Shown piece by piece: positions 34,999-43,286 of a DNA stretch of 64,000 nt. A program made the position numbers and the translations under genes. Below the pieces are notes generated by a model that saw only the letters and a program-made list of their open reading frames with translations, had not been told where the DNA came from and searched no databases. This DNA comes from an uncultured Bacteroidia bacterium (GTDB lineage: Bacteria; Bacteroidota; Bacteroidia; Bacteroidales; UBA932), in the NCBI GenBank assembly GCA_902773925.1, contig CACYGI010000002.1, positions 322,386 to 386,385 of the forward strand, written 5' to 3'. Numbering within the stretch: the stretch's first letter is position 1; every line of letters begins with the position of its first letter.

Positions 34999-37008
34999 AT
35001 GAAAAACAGAATTATTATGGCAATCGTGTCAGGCATTGGCATAACCCTGGCTGCCGCCTGCACAGGCAACCGGGAAGAGGCTGAATTTACCTATTCGGTG
35101 GACCGCTTTGCCGATATCGAGGTGCTCCGCTATGAGATCCCCGGTTTCGACGATCTTACCTTCCAGCAGAAAGCTTATGTATATCATCTGTGCGAGGCTG
35201 CAAAAGCCGGCCGCGATATAACGTGGGACCAGAACGGCAAATACAACCTGCCGATCCGCCGCTGTCTGGAGGAGATCATCCGCTCCTATAAGGGCGACCG
35301 CGAGTGCACGGAGTGGAACGACTTTATGGTGTATGCCAAGCGTGTATTTTTCAGCAACGGTATCTATCATCACTATGCCGATGACAAGATTCTGCCCGCC
35401 TGCCCGCCGGAGTATCTCGCTTCGCTGATGGAGGCTGTCGGCAAAAGCGGCGGAGAATGGGACTACATCTTTCAGGTAATGACCGACCCCGACCTGCTGC
35501 CGACAAAGCGCTATCAGGGCACTGACAAGGACATCGTGGCTGCTTCGGCGGTCAATTTCTACGAGGGCGGCCTGACCGCGGACGAGGTCAACGCATTTTA
35601 TAATGCGATGGAAGACCCCAAAGATCCCCATCCTATTTCTTATGGCCTAAACAGCAAGCTGGTAAAGACTTCTGACGGTCGCATCCACGAGGAGCCGTAT
35701 CGCATCGGCGGTCTCTACGGCCCTGCTCTCGAGGTGATATCGAAGCATCTGTCCGAGGCGCGCGAAGTGGCCGAGAATGATCTGCAGAAGGATTATATCG
35801 ACAAGCTGCTGGCTTATTTCAGCAGCGGAGACCTGCGCCTCTGGGACGAGTACAACATCCTCTGGGTTAAGGATTCGGCTTCGAAGGTGGACTTCGTAAA
35901 TGGTTTTGTCGAGGATTATTCGGACCCGCTGGGCCGCAAGGCACACTACGAGGGCATCGTCAATTTCCGCGACGAGGAAGCTTCGCACCGCACAGAGGTC
36001 ATCAGCGACAACGCCCAGTGGTTTGAGGATCACTCGCCTATCGATCCCCGCTTCCGCAAGAAGGAAGTGCGCGGGGTCAGCGCCAAGGTCATCAACGTGG
36101 CCGTGATTGCCGGTGACGATTATCCCGCGACGGCTATCGGTATCAACCTGCCCAATGCCGACTGGATCCGCAAGGAGCACGGCTCCAAATCTGTGACCAT
36201 CGCCAATATCACCCGCGCCTACGCCAAGGCCGCGGAGCAGGCTCCCAAGAGCATGCTGACCGAATTTGCGTGGGACCAGGCCGAGATTGACCTGTGCCGC
36301 AAGTACGGTTCGGTGACGGACGACCTGCATACCGACCTGCACGAGTGCCTCGGCCACGGCTCCGGCCAGTTACTTCCGGGCACGCCCGCAAATGCACTCA
36401 AGGAGTTTACTTCGACCCTGGAAGAGGCCCGTGCCGACCTTTTCGCACTGTATTACCTCGCTGATCCGAAGCTTGTCGAGCTCGGTCTGCTGGAGGATGA
36501 GGATGCATACAAGGCCGAATACTGCTCATATATCCGCAACGGTATCTTTACGCAGTTCGTCCGCGTTGAGCCTGGCCGGCCCAATACCGAAGCCCATATG
36601 CAGAACCGCAAACTGATTGCCGAGTGGTGCTTCGAGAAGGGCGCTGCCGAGAATGTCATCGAGAAGAAGGTGCGGGACGGCAAGACATATTTCGTGATCA
36701 ACGATTACGCAAAACTGCGCGGCCTGTTCGGCTCTCTGCTCGCAGAGATCCAGCGCATCAAGTCCGAGGGCGACTACAAGGCCGGACGCAACCTGGTCCT
36801 TAACTATGCTGTCAATATCGACCCGGAGCTCCACCGCGAGGTGCTTGAACGCTACGCAGGTCTCGACCTGAAGCCTTATAAGGGCTTTATCAATCCCGAT
36901 ATCGTGCCTGTCGTCCGCGGCGGACGTACTGTCGATTACCGCATCCAGTACTGCGACGACTTCCTCAAGCAGCAGATGGACTACGGCACAAAATACAGCA
37001 CGCTGTAG
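34999..37008 (+). CDS. dipeptidyl peptidase III-type (M49) lipoprotein
   Basis: 669 residues from ATG 34999. A signal peptide ending LAAAC-T suggests lipidation at Cys21. The M49 zinc site is HECLGH at 448-453 (animal enzymes have HELLGH) with the second motif EEARAD at 475-480. SVTIANITRAYAKA and FVRVEPGRPNTEAHMQNRK are other family blocks. M49 enzymes remove dipeptides from short peptides; this one is envelope-located, unlike the cytosolic animal form. Stop TAG, followed by a strong terminator. The start is one base after folP. Confidence 0.94.
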   Translation: MKNRIIMAIVSGIGITLAAACTGNREEAEFTYSVDRFADIEVLRYEIPGFDDLTFQQKAYVYHLCEAAKAGRDITWDQNGKYNLPIRRCLEEIIRSYKGDRECTEWNDFMVYAKRVFFSNGIYHHYADDKILPACPPEYLASLMEAVGKSGGEWDYIFQVMTDPDLLPTKRYQGTDKDIVAASAVNFYEGGLTADEVNAFYNAMEDPKDPHPISYGLNSKLVKTSDGRIHEEPYRIGGLYGPALEVISKHLSEAREVAENDLQKDYIDKLLAYFSSGDLRLWDEYNILWVKDSASKVDFVNGFVEDYSDPLGRKAHYEGIVNFRDEEASHRTEVISDNAQWFEDHSPIDPRFRKKEVRGVSAKVINVAVIAGDDYPATAIGINLPNADWIRKEHGSKSVTIANITRAYAKAAEQAPKSMLTEFAWDQAEIDLCRKYGSVTDDLHTDLHECLGHGSGQLLPGTPANALKEFTSTLEEARADLFALYYLADPKLVELGLLEDEDAYKAEYCSYIRNGIFTQFVRVEPGRPNTEAHMQNRKLIAEWCFEKGAAENVIEKKVRDGKTYFVINDYAKLRGLFGSLLAEIQRIKSEGDYKAGRNLVLNYAVNIDPELHREVLERYAGLDLKPYKGFINPDIVPVVRGGRTVDYRIQYCDDFLKQQMDYGTKYSTL

Positions 37009-37033
37009 GTTATACCTTAATACTATATAAATA

Positions 37034-37065
37034 AAGACCGGCCTCCAGATTTGGGGGCCGGTCTT
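37034..37065. terminator. strong bidirectional terminator between DPP III and histone-like gene
   Basis: A 13-bp stem (AAGACCGGCCTCC with GGGGGCCGGTCTT, one G-T pair) and a 6-nt loop, flanked by AAATAAA on the left and TTATTTAAA on the right, so it can serve both convergent genes. Confidence 0.85.
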
Positions 37066-37083
37066 ATTTAAATCGTTAAGAGA

Positions 37084-37260
37084 TTATTTCTTAGCCTCTT
37101 CGACGGAAACCTTACGGAATTCCTTCATGAGTTTGCTGATGTTCAAAGCGGCCTTGCGAGCACGTGTGCCAGCAGCCTTGTTACCCTTAACTACCTGAGC
37201 TTCAGCGTTCTTCTGGAACAGCTCGATCTCAGCGTTGATTTTCTCAACAAGTTTCTTCAT
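37084..37260 (-). CDS. histone H1-like DNA-binding protein
   Basis: 58 residues (MKKLVEKINAEIELFQKNAE...KGNKAAGTRARKAAL...MKEFRKVSVEEAKK), starting at ATG 37260. Basic, with the conserved GNKAAGTRARKA block of the small Hc1/histone H1-like proteins of Bacteroidota. It probably binds DNA as an abundant architectural protein; its exact role is not established. Codons here are less GC-rich than in neighbours (GTT, GCT, AAC/AAG), consistent with high expression. It has its own promoter and terminator. Confidence 0.92.
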   Translation of the reverse strand: MKKLVEKINAEIELFQKNAEAQVVKGNKAAGTRARKAALNISKLMKEFRKVSVEEAKK

Positions 37261-37304
37261 AACTGTACTTAATTAAGTTGGATTTGGTTAAACTTATTTG
37301 GTTT

Positions 37305-37335
37305 TAAAGTTAGTTATAAATCTTTATATTCCAAA
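37305..37335 (-). promoter_or_regulatory. promoter of the histone H1-like gene
   Basis: Reading leftward: TTTG (37332-37335), 19-bp spacer, TAACTTTA (37305-37312, last base off consensus). The leader of about 40 nt holds two copies of AACCAAAT. Confidence 0.55.
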
Positions 37336-37367
37336 TTTTTATGGATAATTTTTCAAAAATCCGATTA

Positions 37368-38801
37368 TTACGGAGCCTCTTTCCTGACCGTGTAAAGGCC
37401 ATATCGGGGGTTGCGGTCCTCCTCCGAGAGGGCGATCCGCCGTCCGCCTGCAGCCTTGGTGCCGCCGCTGGCAAGGCGCGGAAGCTCTGGATAGAGACCC
37501 GTAACAATATGCGTCAGGCAGGCCCGGATATTGTCCTCGCTGGCATCGAAATCGTGATAGAGGTCATCCGGACGGTAATTGTCAGGGATGAAACCGGTAT
37601 CGGGAATCTTCTCTCCGATTCCGTTCTGGTTGTAGAAACAGATCGGCAGGAAAACCCACTCCAGCTTGTCATAATTGCCCTTGTTATACTGCGCGTAATC
37701 GGCATTTGTACCGGGATACATCAGCACATACATACCGTTGGGCTTGCCGTAAGTCGTATCACCCACCATCTTGACATCCATCATCGGGCGCAGGCCGTTG
37801 ATGACCATTTCGCTGGCAGAGGCACTGCCGGCGCCTACGATAACGTACAGACGCTGCAGATCGAGCCGGCGCACGAGTGAAGGTTCGCTCTCACCCACGC
37901 GGGCTTCCATATTGTGCGAAGAAAGCTCCTCGTTATGCACACGGCGCACATACACCTGACCATCGGCGAATGCCGGCGCGAGGCAATCCACCAGCAGCTG
38001 GCTGGCGCGGCTGTCACCTCCGCCGTTGTAGCGAAGGTCCAGAATTAGCGTATGCACATCCTCCGAGGCGAGATACTCCATCGCCTCCGTAATATCAGAG
38101 AGGAAATTAGCCTTGAATGCCAGATAGTTGAAGTAGCCGACCTTCTCATTCAGTCCGGGGAAGTCTTCGGGGCCGAAAGTTTTGACCATCAGCGAAGAAT
38201 GGGTATTGAGAGAAGTGGCAGCCGTAAGATCGAAAGTATGCGATACGCCCTCCAGGTCGGAGAATGTAAAAGTCTGCGGAGACGCGCCGTAGGCATCGTT
38301 GAACCTGTCGTAGCGGATAAGTGTCATCACCTCTACTCCACCTATGTGGGTAAGGGCCCAGCCGCGGCGGACACCGGCCAGATAGAACGGCGAATCCGGA
38401 AAAACATAGCGTACGCGCACCGAGTAATCGCCATAGTACTCGATGGGCTGGGAAAGGCTCGCACCGTATGTACCGCTGACCACGCCGGTCTCCGAAGATA
38501 CATAATACTCGCGGTCGGTCATCCAGCTCCAGCGGTCCTGCGCGTAGAGCAGGGCGTCGAAATACTGGTAGATATCGTATTCGTTGGTCAAAATGGACTT
38601 ATTGCGGTCCCTGACCTGGGCGTTCCAGTAATAGTACACGCTGATATATTCGTCCCGCAGGAACTCCTTGGCAGCCTTGTCCTTGTCCGGAACCACGACG
38701 GGGGGATCCCCGCCCGGCTCCTTGCGGCAACTGGCCGAGGAGAGAATCATCTGGCAGGCGATTATCGCCAGAGTCGGAATAATAATGTCGCGCAGTCTCA
38801 T
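37368..38801 (-). CDS. S41-family (C-terminal-processing type) peptidase lipoprotein
   Basis: 477 residues from ATG 38801 (MRLRDIIIPTLAII), which gives a lipoprotein signal with lipobox SSASC; an ATG four codons upstream overlaps ftsB and is also possible. A helical region (about 35-90) and a PDZ-like part (YVFPDSPFYLAGVRRGW) precede the S41 domain. LDLRYNGGGDSRASQLL, VIVGAGSASASEMVINGL (the nucleophile Ser in GSAS) and the basic Lys in TYGKPNG are present. Expected to be a periplasmic or surface protease. It follows ftsB by 4 bp. Confidence 0.92.
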   Translation of the reverse strand: MRLRDIIIPTLAIIACQMILSSASCRKEPGGDPPVVVPDKDKAAKEFLRDEYISVYYYWNAQVRDRNKSILTNEYDIYQYFDALLYAQDRWSWMTDREYYVSSETGVVSGTYGASLSQPIEYYGDYSVRVRYVFPDSPFYLAGVRRGWALTHIGGVEVMTLIRYDRFNDAYGASPQTFTFSDLEGVSHTFDLTAATSLNTHSSLMVKTFGPEDFPGLNEKVGYFNYLAFKANFLSDITEAMEYLASEDVHTLILDLRYNGGGDSRASQLLVDCLAPAFADGQVYVRRVHNEELSSHNMEARVGESEPSLVRRLDLQRLYVIVGAGSASASEMVINGLRPMMDVKMVGDTTYGKPNGMYVLMYPGTNADYAQYNKGNYDKLEWVFLPICFYNQNGIGEKIPDTGFIPDNYRPDDLYHDFDASEDNIRACLTHIVTGLYPELPRLASGGTKAAGGRRIALSEEDRNPRYGLYTVRKEAP

Positions 38802-38805
38802 AATG

Positions 38806-39144
38806 TCAGTCATCTATCAGGTAAACGTCTTCCTCGGCGGTATGGAAAAGATACTGCTCGCGGGCGAAAGTTTCGAGAGTGTCGCGGTCCGACCGCAGAC
38901 GTCCCAGGCGCTCCGAAGTATCCTCTATCTGCTCCTGGAGATACTCTATGCGCGCCTGCTGGTCACGGAGTTTGCTCTGTGTGCGGAGCCATACGAAAAC
39001 GTTGTTGTTGTCAAAGAATAATAACCAGATGACGAAAATGAACGAGGCGATGAAATACTTGTTCAACACGATGCGCCACAGGCGTTTTTCAGCCTTTTTC
39101 GTCTCGATCCAGGTGCGGATCTTCTCTTTGGGATTGAATTTCAT
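38806..39144 (-). CDS. septum formation initiator FtsB/DivIC-like protein
   Basis: 112 residues. A basic cytoplasmic N-terminus (about 1-28), one membrane segment (YFIASFIFVIWLLFF, about 30-45), then a periplasmic coiled coil (about 55-90, LRDQQARIEYLQEQIEDTSE) and a short conserved tail (LETFAREQYLFHTAEEDVYL). This is the FtsB/DivIC plan. The protein joins the divisome with FtsL and FtsQ. The S41 peptidase gene follows. Confidence 0.9.
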   Translation of the reverse strand: MKFNPKEKIRTWIETKKAEKRLWRIVLNKYFIASFIFVIWLLFFDNNNVFVWLRTQSKLRDQQARIEYLQEQIEDTSERLGRLRSDRDTLETFAREQYLFHTAEEDVYLIDD

Positions 39145-39168
39145 CGCGATTCGTTAGCCTTTCTCTTC

Positions 39169-39188
39169 ACAAAAATAACTATTTTTGT
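39169..39188. promoter_or_regulatory. back-to-back -7 boxes forming a perfect palindrome (ftsB / CPBP)
   Basis: ACAAAAATA-AC-TATTTTTGT: the leftward TATTTTTG (39170-39177) for the ftsB unit and the rightward TATTTTTG (39180-39187) for the CPBP-manA unit are separated by 2 bp and form one inverted repeat. Confidence 0.6.
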
Positions 39189-39219
39189 TATCAGTAATAA
39201 TTGCTCTTGAATTTTCGCA

Positions 39220-40089
39220 ATGAAATTTTTCCGCAAAGTTGCATTTTACCTGCCTACGATCGGCAATTCCTGGCTGCTGGCATTGATTTTCATTGCAGGC
39301 TCGCTGGCTGCAGCAGGTTTTATCGCGGCGCTTGTCTCGGTCATTCCCGGACTGCAGCTTTCGACGGCGGTCAGCTATGCCGTATCGATGGTCATACCTT
39401 TTCTGATCATCTATCTGATATCCAATCAGAAGTGGCATCAGGCGCAGTACCTCGCCTCTCAGGGCCTGCCGTACCGCAAGGTGGCGCTCAACAATCCCGA
39501 TTTCGGCCGTATGGGCGCGCCTCTCTACCTGATCTGCGCCGCGCTCATCACAATTGCCGCAAGCATCGTCATCGAGCCGCTGGGCGAGCTGATCCCGATG
39601 CCGGAGATGGTAAAGCAGGTATTTGAGAAAGCTTTCGTCAATTCCAGCCTGAGGGATATGATCATCTCGACCTGCATCCTTGCGCCACTTTGCGAGGAGT
39701 TTCTTTGCCGGGGCGTGATGATGCGCGGAATGGCCGCCAACACCGCCCCCTGGAAGGCGATTCTCTGGGCCGCGACAATTTTCGCAGTCATACACCTCAA
39801 CCCCTGGCAGGCGATTCCGGCCTTTCTGCTGGGCCTGCTTCTGGGCTGGGTATATCACCAGAGCGGCTGCATCTGGGCCGCAATCCTGATGCACGCCGCC
39901 AACAATTCATTTTCGACCGTAATGATGCGCTTCGTTCCGGGCGCTGACGTGGACGGAGGTACGCTCGACCTGCTTCCCGCAGAAATGCGAATCCCCGCCT
40001 ACATCGGATGCCTCGTGCTGTTGGCAGCCATCATCTATCTGATGCATCGTTTCGGCCCCCGCAAATCGCTCAAACAGCCTCTGCAATGA
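39220..40089 (+). CDS. CPBP-family intramembrane metalloprotease
   Basis: 289 residues with about seven hydrophobic segments. Motif 1 is EEFLCR (Glu159, Glu160, Arg164, the EExxxR pattern), followed by FAVIHLNPWQ (motif 2) and LMHAANNS (motif 3). CPBP/Abi proteins relate to Rce1 CAAX protease; bacterial members have mixed or unknown roles, including bacteriocin immunity. Its stop overlaps the manA ATG (ATGA). Confidence 0.92.
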   Translation: MKFFRKVAFYLPTIGNSWLLALIFIAGSLAAAGFIAALVSVIPGLQLSTAVSYAVSMVIPFLIIYLISNQKWHQAQYLASQGLPYRKVALNNPDFGRMGAPLYLICAALITIAASIVIEPLGELIPMPEMVKQVFEKAFVNSSLRDMIISTCILAPLCEEFLCRGVMMRGMAANTAPWKAILWAATIFAVIHLNPWQAIPAFLLGLLLGWVYHQSGCIWAAILMHAANNSFSTVMMRFVPGADVDGGTLDLLPAEMRIPAYIGCLVLLAAIIYLMHRFGPRKSLKQPLQ

Positions 40090-41132
40090 AAAAGAAACTC
40101 TATCCGCTGATATTCCGTCCCGTAACCGTGGAGCGCGTATGGGGCGGCGACCATCTGGTCAAAGACTTCGGCAAGCCCTGGGACGGGCCCGAGGAGACCC
40201 CTCTGGGCGAATCCTGGGAGATAGCCGCCATCGACGAAGAGCACGCCACGATAGTCCAGAACGGTTTCCTCGCGGACAATTCGCTCCAGGACATACTCGA
40301 GACCTATATGGGCGAGCTGGTCGGGGACAAGGTCTTCGACAGTTACAACCTGTGGTTCCCCCTGCTTGTCAAGCTGCTGGACGTACAGGATTTCCTCTCG
40401 GTACAGGTGCATCCTGACGACCATACTGCAATGGAGCGCTACGACAGCTTCGGCAAGACCGAATGCTGGTACGTGATGGAGGCCTCGGAGGACGCGCGCA
40501 TCTATGCCGGGTTCAGCCGGCAGACGACGGCCGCTGAGTTTTATGCCAAATGCAAGGACGGCACTGTCACCGAGCTGCTCAACTGCTACAAGCCGCATAG
40601 CGGCGAATTTTTCTTCCTGCCTGCAGGGACGGTGCACGCCTGCGGCGGCGGACTGGTCATCGCAGAGATCCAGCAGGCGTCGGATATGACCTTCCGCCTG
40701 TATGACTGGGGACGGGAGAACAATCCCGCAACCGCCCGCAAGATGCATCTCGAGGAAGCCATCGACTGCATTGACTACCGGCCCTACGATGACGCCCTGC
40801 TGCACCGCACATCGATCGATGAGGGCCGTCTGATCAGCGACAGTCATTTCCCGTTCAACCTTACCGCGCTGCGCTGCAACGAGCCCCGCAGCATAGATAC
40901 GGATAATCTCGAGAGCTGCTTGGTGTGGTTCTGCACCGAAGGCGCCGCCTCTATCCAGTACGAAGAGGACGGCCGGACGGAGGAAGTCACGCTCGAGCGC
41001 GGGCAGTCAGTCCTGATCCCTGCGGATATGGATGATCTGCTGATAGTCCCCAGGGCCAAAGACACCCTCCTGCTGCAGGCCGACATCCTGCCCCAGACTG
41101 AGGAGAGTGACGATTATCTGGATAAAAACTGA
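40086..41132 (+). CDS. manA: mannose-6-phosphate isomerase, class I
   Basis: 348 residues from ATG 40086 (MKKKLYPLIFRPVTVERVWG); the ATGA overlap supports this start. It is a cupin metalloenzyme interconverting fructose-6-phosphate and mannose-6-phosphate. Zinc-site blocks VQVHPDD and PAGTVHACGGGLVIAEIQ and the LYDWGR segment are present. It feeds GDP-mannose and fucose synthesis. The S4-domain gene follows by one base. Confidence 0.95.
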   Translation: MKKKLYPLIFRPVTVERVWGGDHLVKDFGKPWDGPEETPLGESWEIAAIDEEHATIVQNGFLADNSLQDILETYMGELVGDKVFDSYNLWFPLLVKLLDVQDFLSVQVHPDDHTAMERYDSFGKTECWYVMEASEDARIYAGFSRQTTAAEFYAKCKDGTVTELLNCYKPHSGEFFFLPAGTVHACGGGLVIAEIQQASDMTFRLYDWGRENNPATARKMHLEEAIDCIDYRPYDDALLHRTSIDEGRLISDSHFPFNLTALRCNEPRSIDTDNLESCLVWFCTEGAASIQYEEDGRTEEVTLERGQSVLIPADMDDLLIVPRAKDTLLLQADILPQTEESDDYLDKN

Positions 41133-41133
41133 A

Positions 41134-41535
41134 ATGGACAGTACTCGGATCGATAAATATCTCTGGGCGATAAGGGTGTTCAAGACCCGCTCTGAAGCCA
41201 CCGATGCCTGCCGCGGCAACAAGGTCACCGTGGGCGGCGCGGAAGTCAAACCCTCCAGGGAAGTGCACACAGGCGATATAATCTCCGTCCGCAAGGGCGC
41301 GGTGCACTATTCGTACAAGGTGCTTCTGCCGCTCGAGAAGCGCGTCGGAGCACGCGAAGTCGAAAAATACGCCCTCAACCTAACGCCGGAGGAAGAACTT
41401 GCCAAGCTGCACGCGCCGGTGGAGACCTTCTTCATCAGAAGGGACCGAGGAAGCGGACGTCCCACCAAGAAGGAACGCCGCGATATGGATTCGCTTTATT
41501 CGTCCTTTTTCGTCGACGAAGACAGCCAGGAGTGA
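41134..41535 (+). CDS. S4-domain RNA-binding protein (HslR-like)
   Basis: 133 residues from ATG 41134 (MDSTRIDKYLWAIRVFKTRS). The S4 domain covers about 3-60 (VTVGGAEVKPSREVHTGDII). The tail is basic with GRPTKKERRDMDSL, as in HslR, which binds stalled 50S subunits with nascent chains. The same role here is inference. Its 3' end overlaps the convergent pth by 40 bp. Confidence 0.9.
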   Translation: MDSTRIDKYLWAIRVFKTRSEATDACRGNKVTVGGAEVKPSREVHTGDIISVRKGAVHYSYKVLLPLEKRVGAREVEKYALNLTPEEELAKLHAPVETFFIRRDRGSGRPTKKERRDMDSLYSSFFVDEDSQE

Positions 41536-42089
41536 TTGTAGCGCGTCATCGCGCGGTCAACGCCTTCGAGGACCGAGCATTTGACGGCTTCGACGGCCTT
41601 TTCGAGGACGCCGGGAAGCTCCGCACGCTCTTCGGGGATAAATTCGCCCAGCACGAAATCGATCTGCCCGCCCTGCGGGAAACCGTTGCCTATGCCCACC
41701 CTCAGGCGGGCGTAATCGTCGCTGGCGAGGCAATAATCGATGCTGTTCAGGCCGTTGTGACCCCCGCTGCTGCCGCGGCGGCGAAGCCTCAGAGTGCCGA
41801 ATGGCAATGCCAGGTCGTCGAGTACGACCAGCAGATTCTCGCGGGGGATATCCAGCTTACCAAGATAGTAGTTGACAGCCTTGCCGCTGAGATTCATATA
41901 AGTGGAGGGCTTCAGGAGCACGCACTTGCGCCCCTTGAGGGAAATCTCGGCCGTCGCCCCGTACCGGCCGGACGTAAAAACAGTATTGGATGCCTGAGCC
42001 CAGGCATCCAATACCATAAAACCGATGTTGTGGCGGGTACCTGCATACTCGGGTCCGATATTGCCCAGACCGGCGATCAGATACTTCAT
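41496..42089 (-). CDS. pth: peptidyl-tRNA hydrolase
   Basis: 197 residues. GLGNIGPEYAGTRHNIGFM contains the substrate-binding Asn and catalytic His; LVVLDDLALPFG contains the catalytic Asp; GSSGGHNGLNSI and RLRVGIGNG are also conserved. It releases peptides from tRNA. It follows rplY by 24 bp in the same unit. The last about 13 codons overlap the S4-protein gene on the other strand. Confidence 0.96.
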   Translation of the reverse strand: MKYLIAGLGNIGPEYAGTRHNIGFMVLDAWAQASNTVFTSGRYGATAEISLKGRKCVLLKPSTYMNLSGKAVNYYLGKLDIPRENLLVVLDDLALPFGTLRLRRRGSSGGHNGLNSIDYCLASDDYARLRVGIGNGFPQGGQIDFVLGEFIPEERAELPGVLEKAVEAVKCSVLEGVDRAMTRYNHSWLSSSTKKDE

Positions 42090-42113
42090 GGCCGCAACAG
42101 ATAAGAAAGGTTA

Positions 42114-42698
42114 TTACTTCTCGGCAGCGGCGGCTGCAGCAGCGGCTGCGGCGGCACGGGTAGCGCGGACTGCGCAAACCAGGGTAGCCTTCGGAGTCAC
42201 GATGGTAACCTTGTCGAAAGAAAGGTCGCCTGCGGACAGCTGCTTACCGATCTGGAGAGGAGTGATGTCCACTACCAGCTCGTCGGGGAGGTCTGCAATC
42301 AGAGCGCTGACGCGGAGCTTGCGGGTAGGTGCATAGAGCTTACCGCCCTGCTTGACACCTTCGGAATTACCAACGATCTTGACGGGAACTTCCATCGTGA
42401 CCGGCTTGTCGGCCGGAAGAACGAGGAAATCAGCGTGAAGAGCGGCGTCGGTCACCGGGTGATACTGCACAGCCTGCAGCTTGGTGACATACTGCTTGCC
42501 CTCGATGTCGAGGTTGATAATGTAAGATGCGGGGGTGTTGGTGACGAGCTTGAGGCTCTTTGCGTCAATGGCGAAGGAGACATTTTCCATGCCGTTGCCA
42601 TAGAGGACGCAGGGCACCTTTTCGTCGCGGCGGACGCTGTTGACGTCTGCCTTGCGGCCGGTCACGCGGAGCGTGCCTTTGAGGTCGAGATGTTTCAT
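42114..42698 (-). CDS. rplY: 50S ribosomal protein L25/Ctc
   Basis: 194 residues. The N-terminal L25 domain binds 5S rRNA (LRVTGRKADVNSVRRDEKVP) and a C-terminal TL5/Ctc beta domain follows (VPVKIVGNSEGVKQGGKL). The tail is an uninterrupted Ala run after RATR, ending in EK, a low-complexity end also seen in some relatives. The leader between promoter and ATG holds a hairpin, GTCCGG-5 nt-CCGGAC (42725-42741 on the plus strand). Confidence 0.95.
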   Translation of the reverse strand: MKHLDLKGTLRVTGRKADVNSVRRDEKVPCVLYGNGMENVSFAIDAKSLKLVTNTPASYIINLDIEGKQYVTKLQAVQYHPVTDAALHADFLVLPADKPVTMEVPVKIVGNSEGVKQGGKLYAPTRKLRVSALIADLPDELVVDITPLQIGKQLSAGDLSFDKVTIVTPKATLVCAVRATRAAAAAAAAAAAEK

Positions 42699-42779
42699 TG
42701 TACTGTTTTAAAATGTGTTACTCAGTCCGGGCTTTCCGGACCCCATTACACCAAAAAGGTATTCCTTTTTAGCAGGGTG

Positions 42780-42810
42780 CAAAGATAGCAATTATTTGTC
42801 ATCCTGCAAA
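42780..42810 (-). promoter_or_regulatory. full consensus promoter of rplY-pth
   Basis: Reading leftward: TTTG (42807-42810), 19-bp spacer, TATCTTTG (42780-42787). The upstream box lies inside the 3' end of the preceding lipoprotein gene. The leader is about 75 nt. Confidence 0.7.
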
Positions 42811-43286
42811 TCTATATCGATCAGTATGCCGATGGTTTGCAGTTCGTTCCAGAGCCAAATGGAAGTATCGTCGATGCGTACGGTCAGGAATTTGACGATG
42901 AGCGTCACCTCTTCGCTTCCCTCCGGGGTAAATGTTATGCGGCAGACCGTCTCGTCGCCGACATTTTCAGGAATCCTGTCGGTAAATACCAGATGCATAT
43001 AACGGCTCTGGTCGTCGGCCTGGATGCGGACCGAGCGGCGCGACGCGTTGAGCGAACGCTGGAACGTCTTCTCATCATACCGCAGCAGGCACGCGCCCTC
43101 GTGGTAGTAGCCTTCGGCCGAGACCTTCTCGAATGCGATGCGGGCGTCGCTCTTGGTCTCGTCCAGTCCATTGCCGGGGATAGGTCCCGGCGGATCGGGC
43201 TGCGGGCAGGCGACCGCCATCGAGAATACGACGGCAAAAAGGATGGGGACCATCCGCAGATATGACTTCCAGCGGCTATTCATCAT
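42792..43286 (-). CDS. small lipoprotein of unknown function, partner of the M6 protease
   Basis: 164 residues from ATG 43286 (an ATG one codon later is equivalent). Signal peptide with lipobox SMAVAC, Cys27, then a Pro/Gly linker (PQPDPPGPIPGNG). The rest alternates short strands with charged residues and looks like one beta domain. I do not recognise the family. It overlaps the M6 peptidase end by 11 bp, so it is translated together with it and may act with it at the envelope. Confidence 0.8.
   Translation of the reverse strand: MMNSRWKSYLRMVPILFAVVFSMAVACPQPDPPGPIPGNGLDETKSDARIAFEKVSAEGYYHEGACLLRYDEKTFQRSLNASRRSVRIQADDQSRYMHLVFTDRIPENVGDETVCRITFTPEGSEEVTLIVKFLTVRIDDTSIWLWNELQTIGILIDIDLQDDK

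Noticed and set aside
39220..40089. CPBP protease as part of a bacteriocin or abortive-infection locus
   Set aside because: Neighbours are manA and an S4 protein; no bacteriocin precursor, exporter or defence partner is present.
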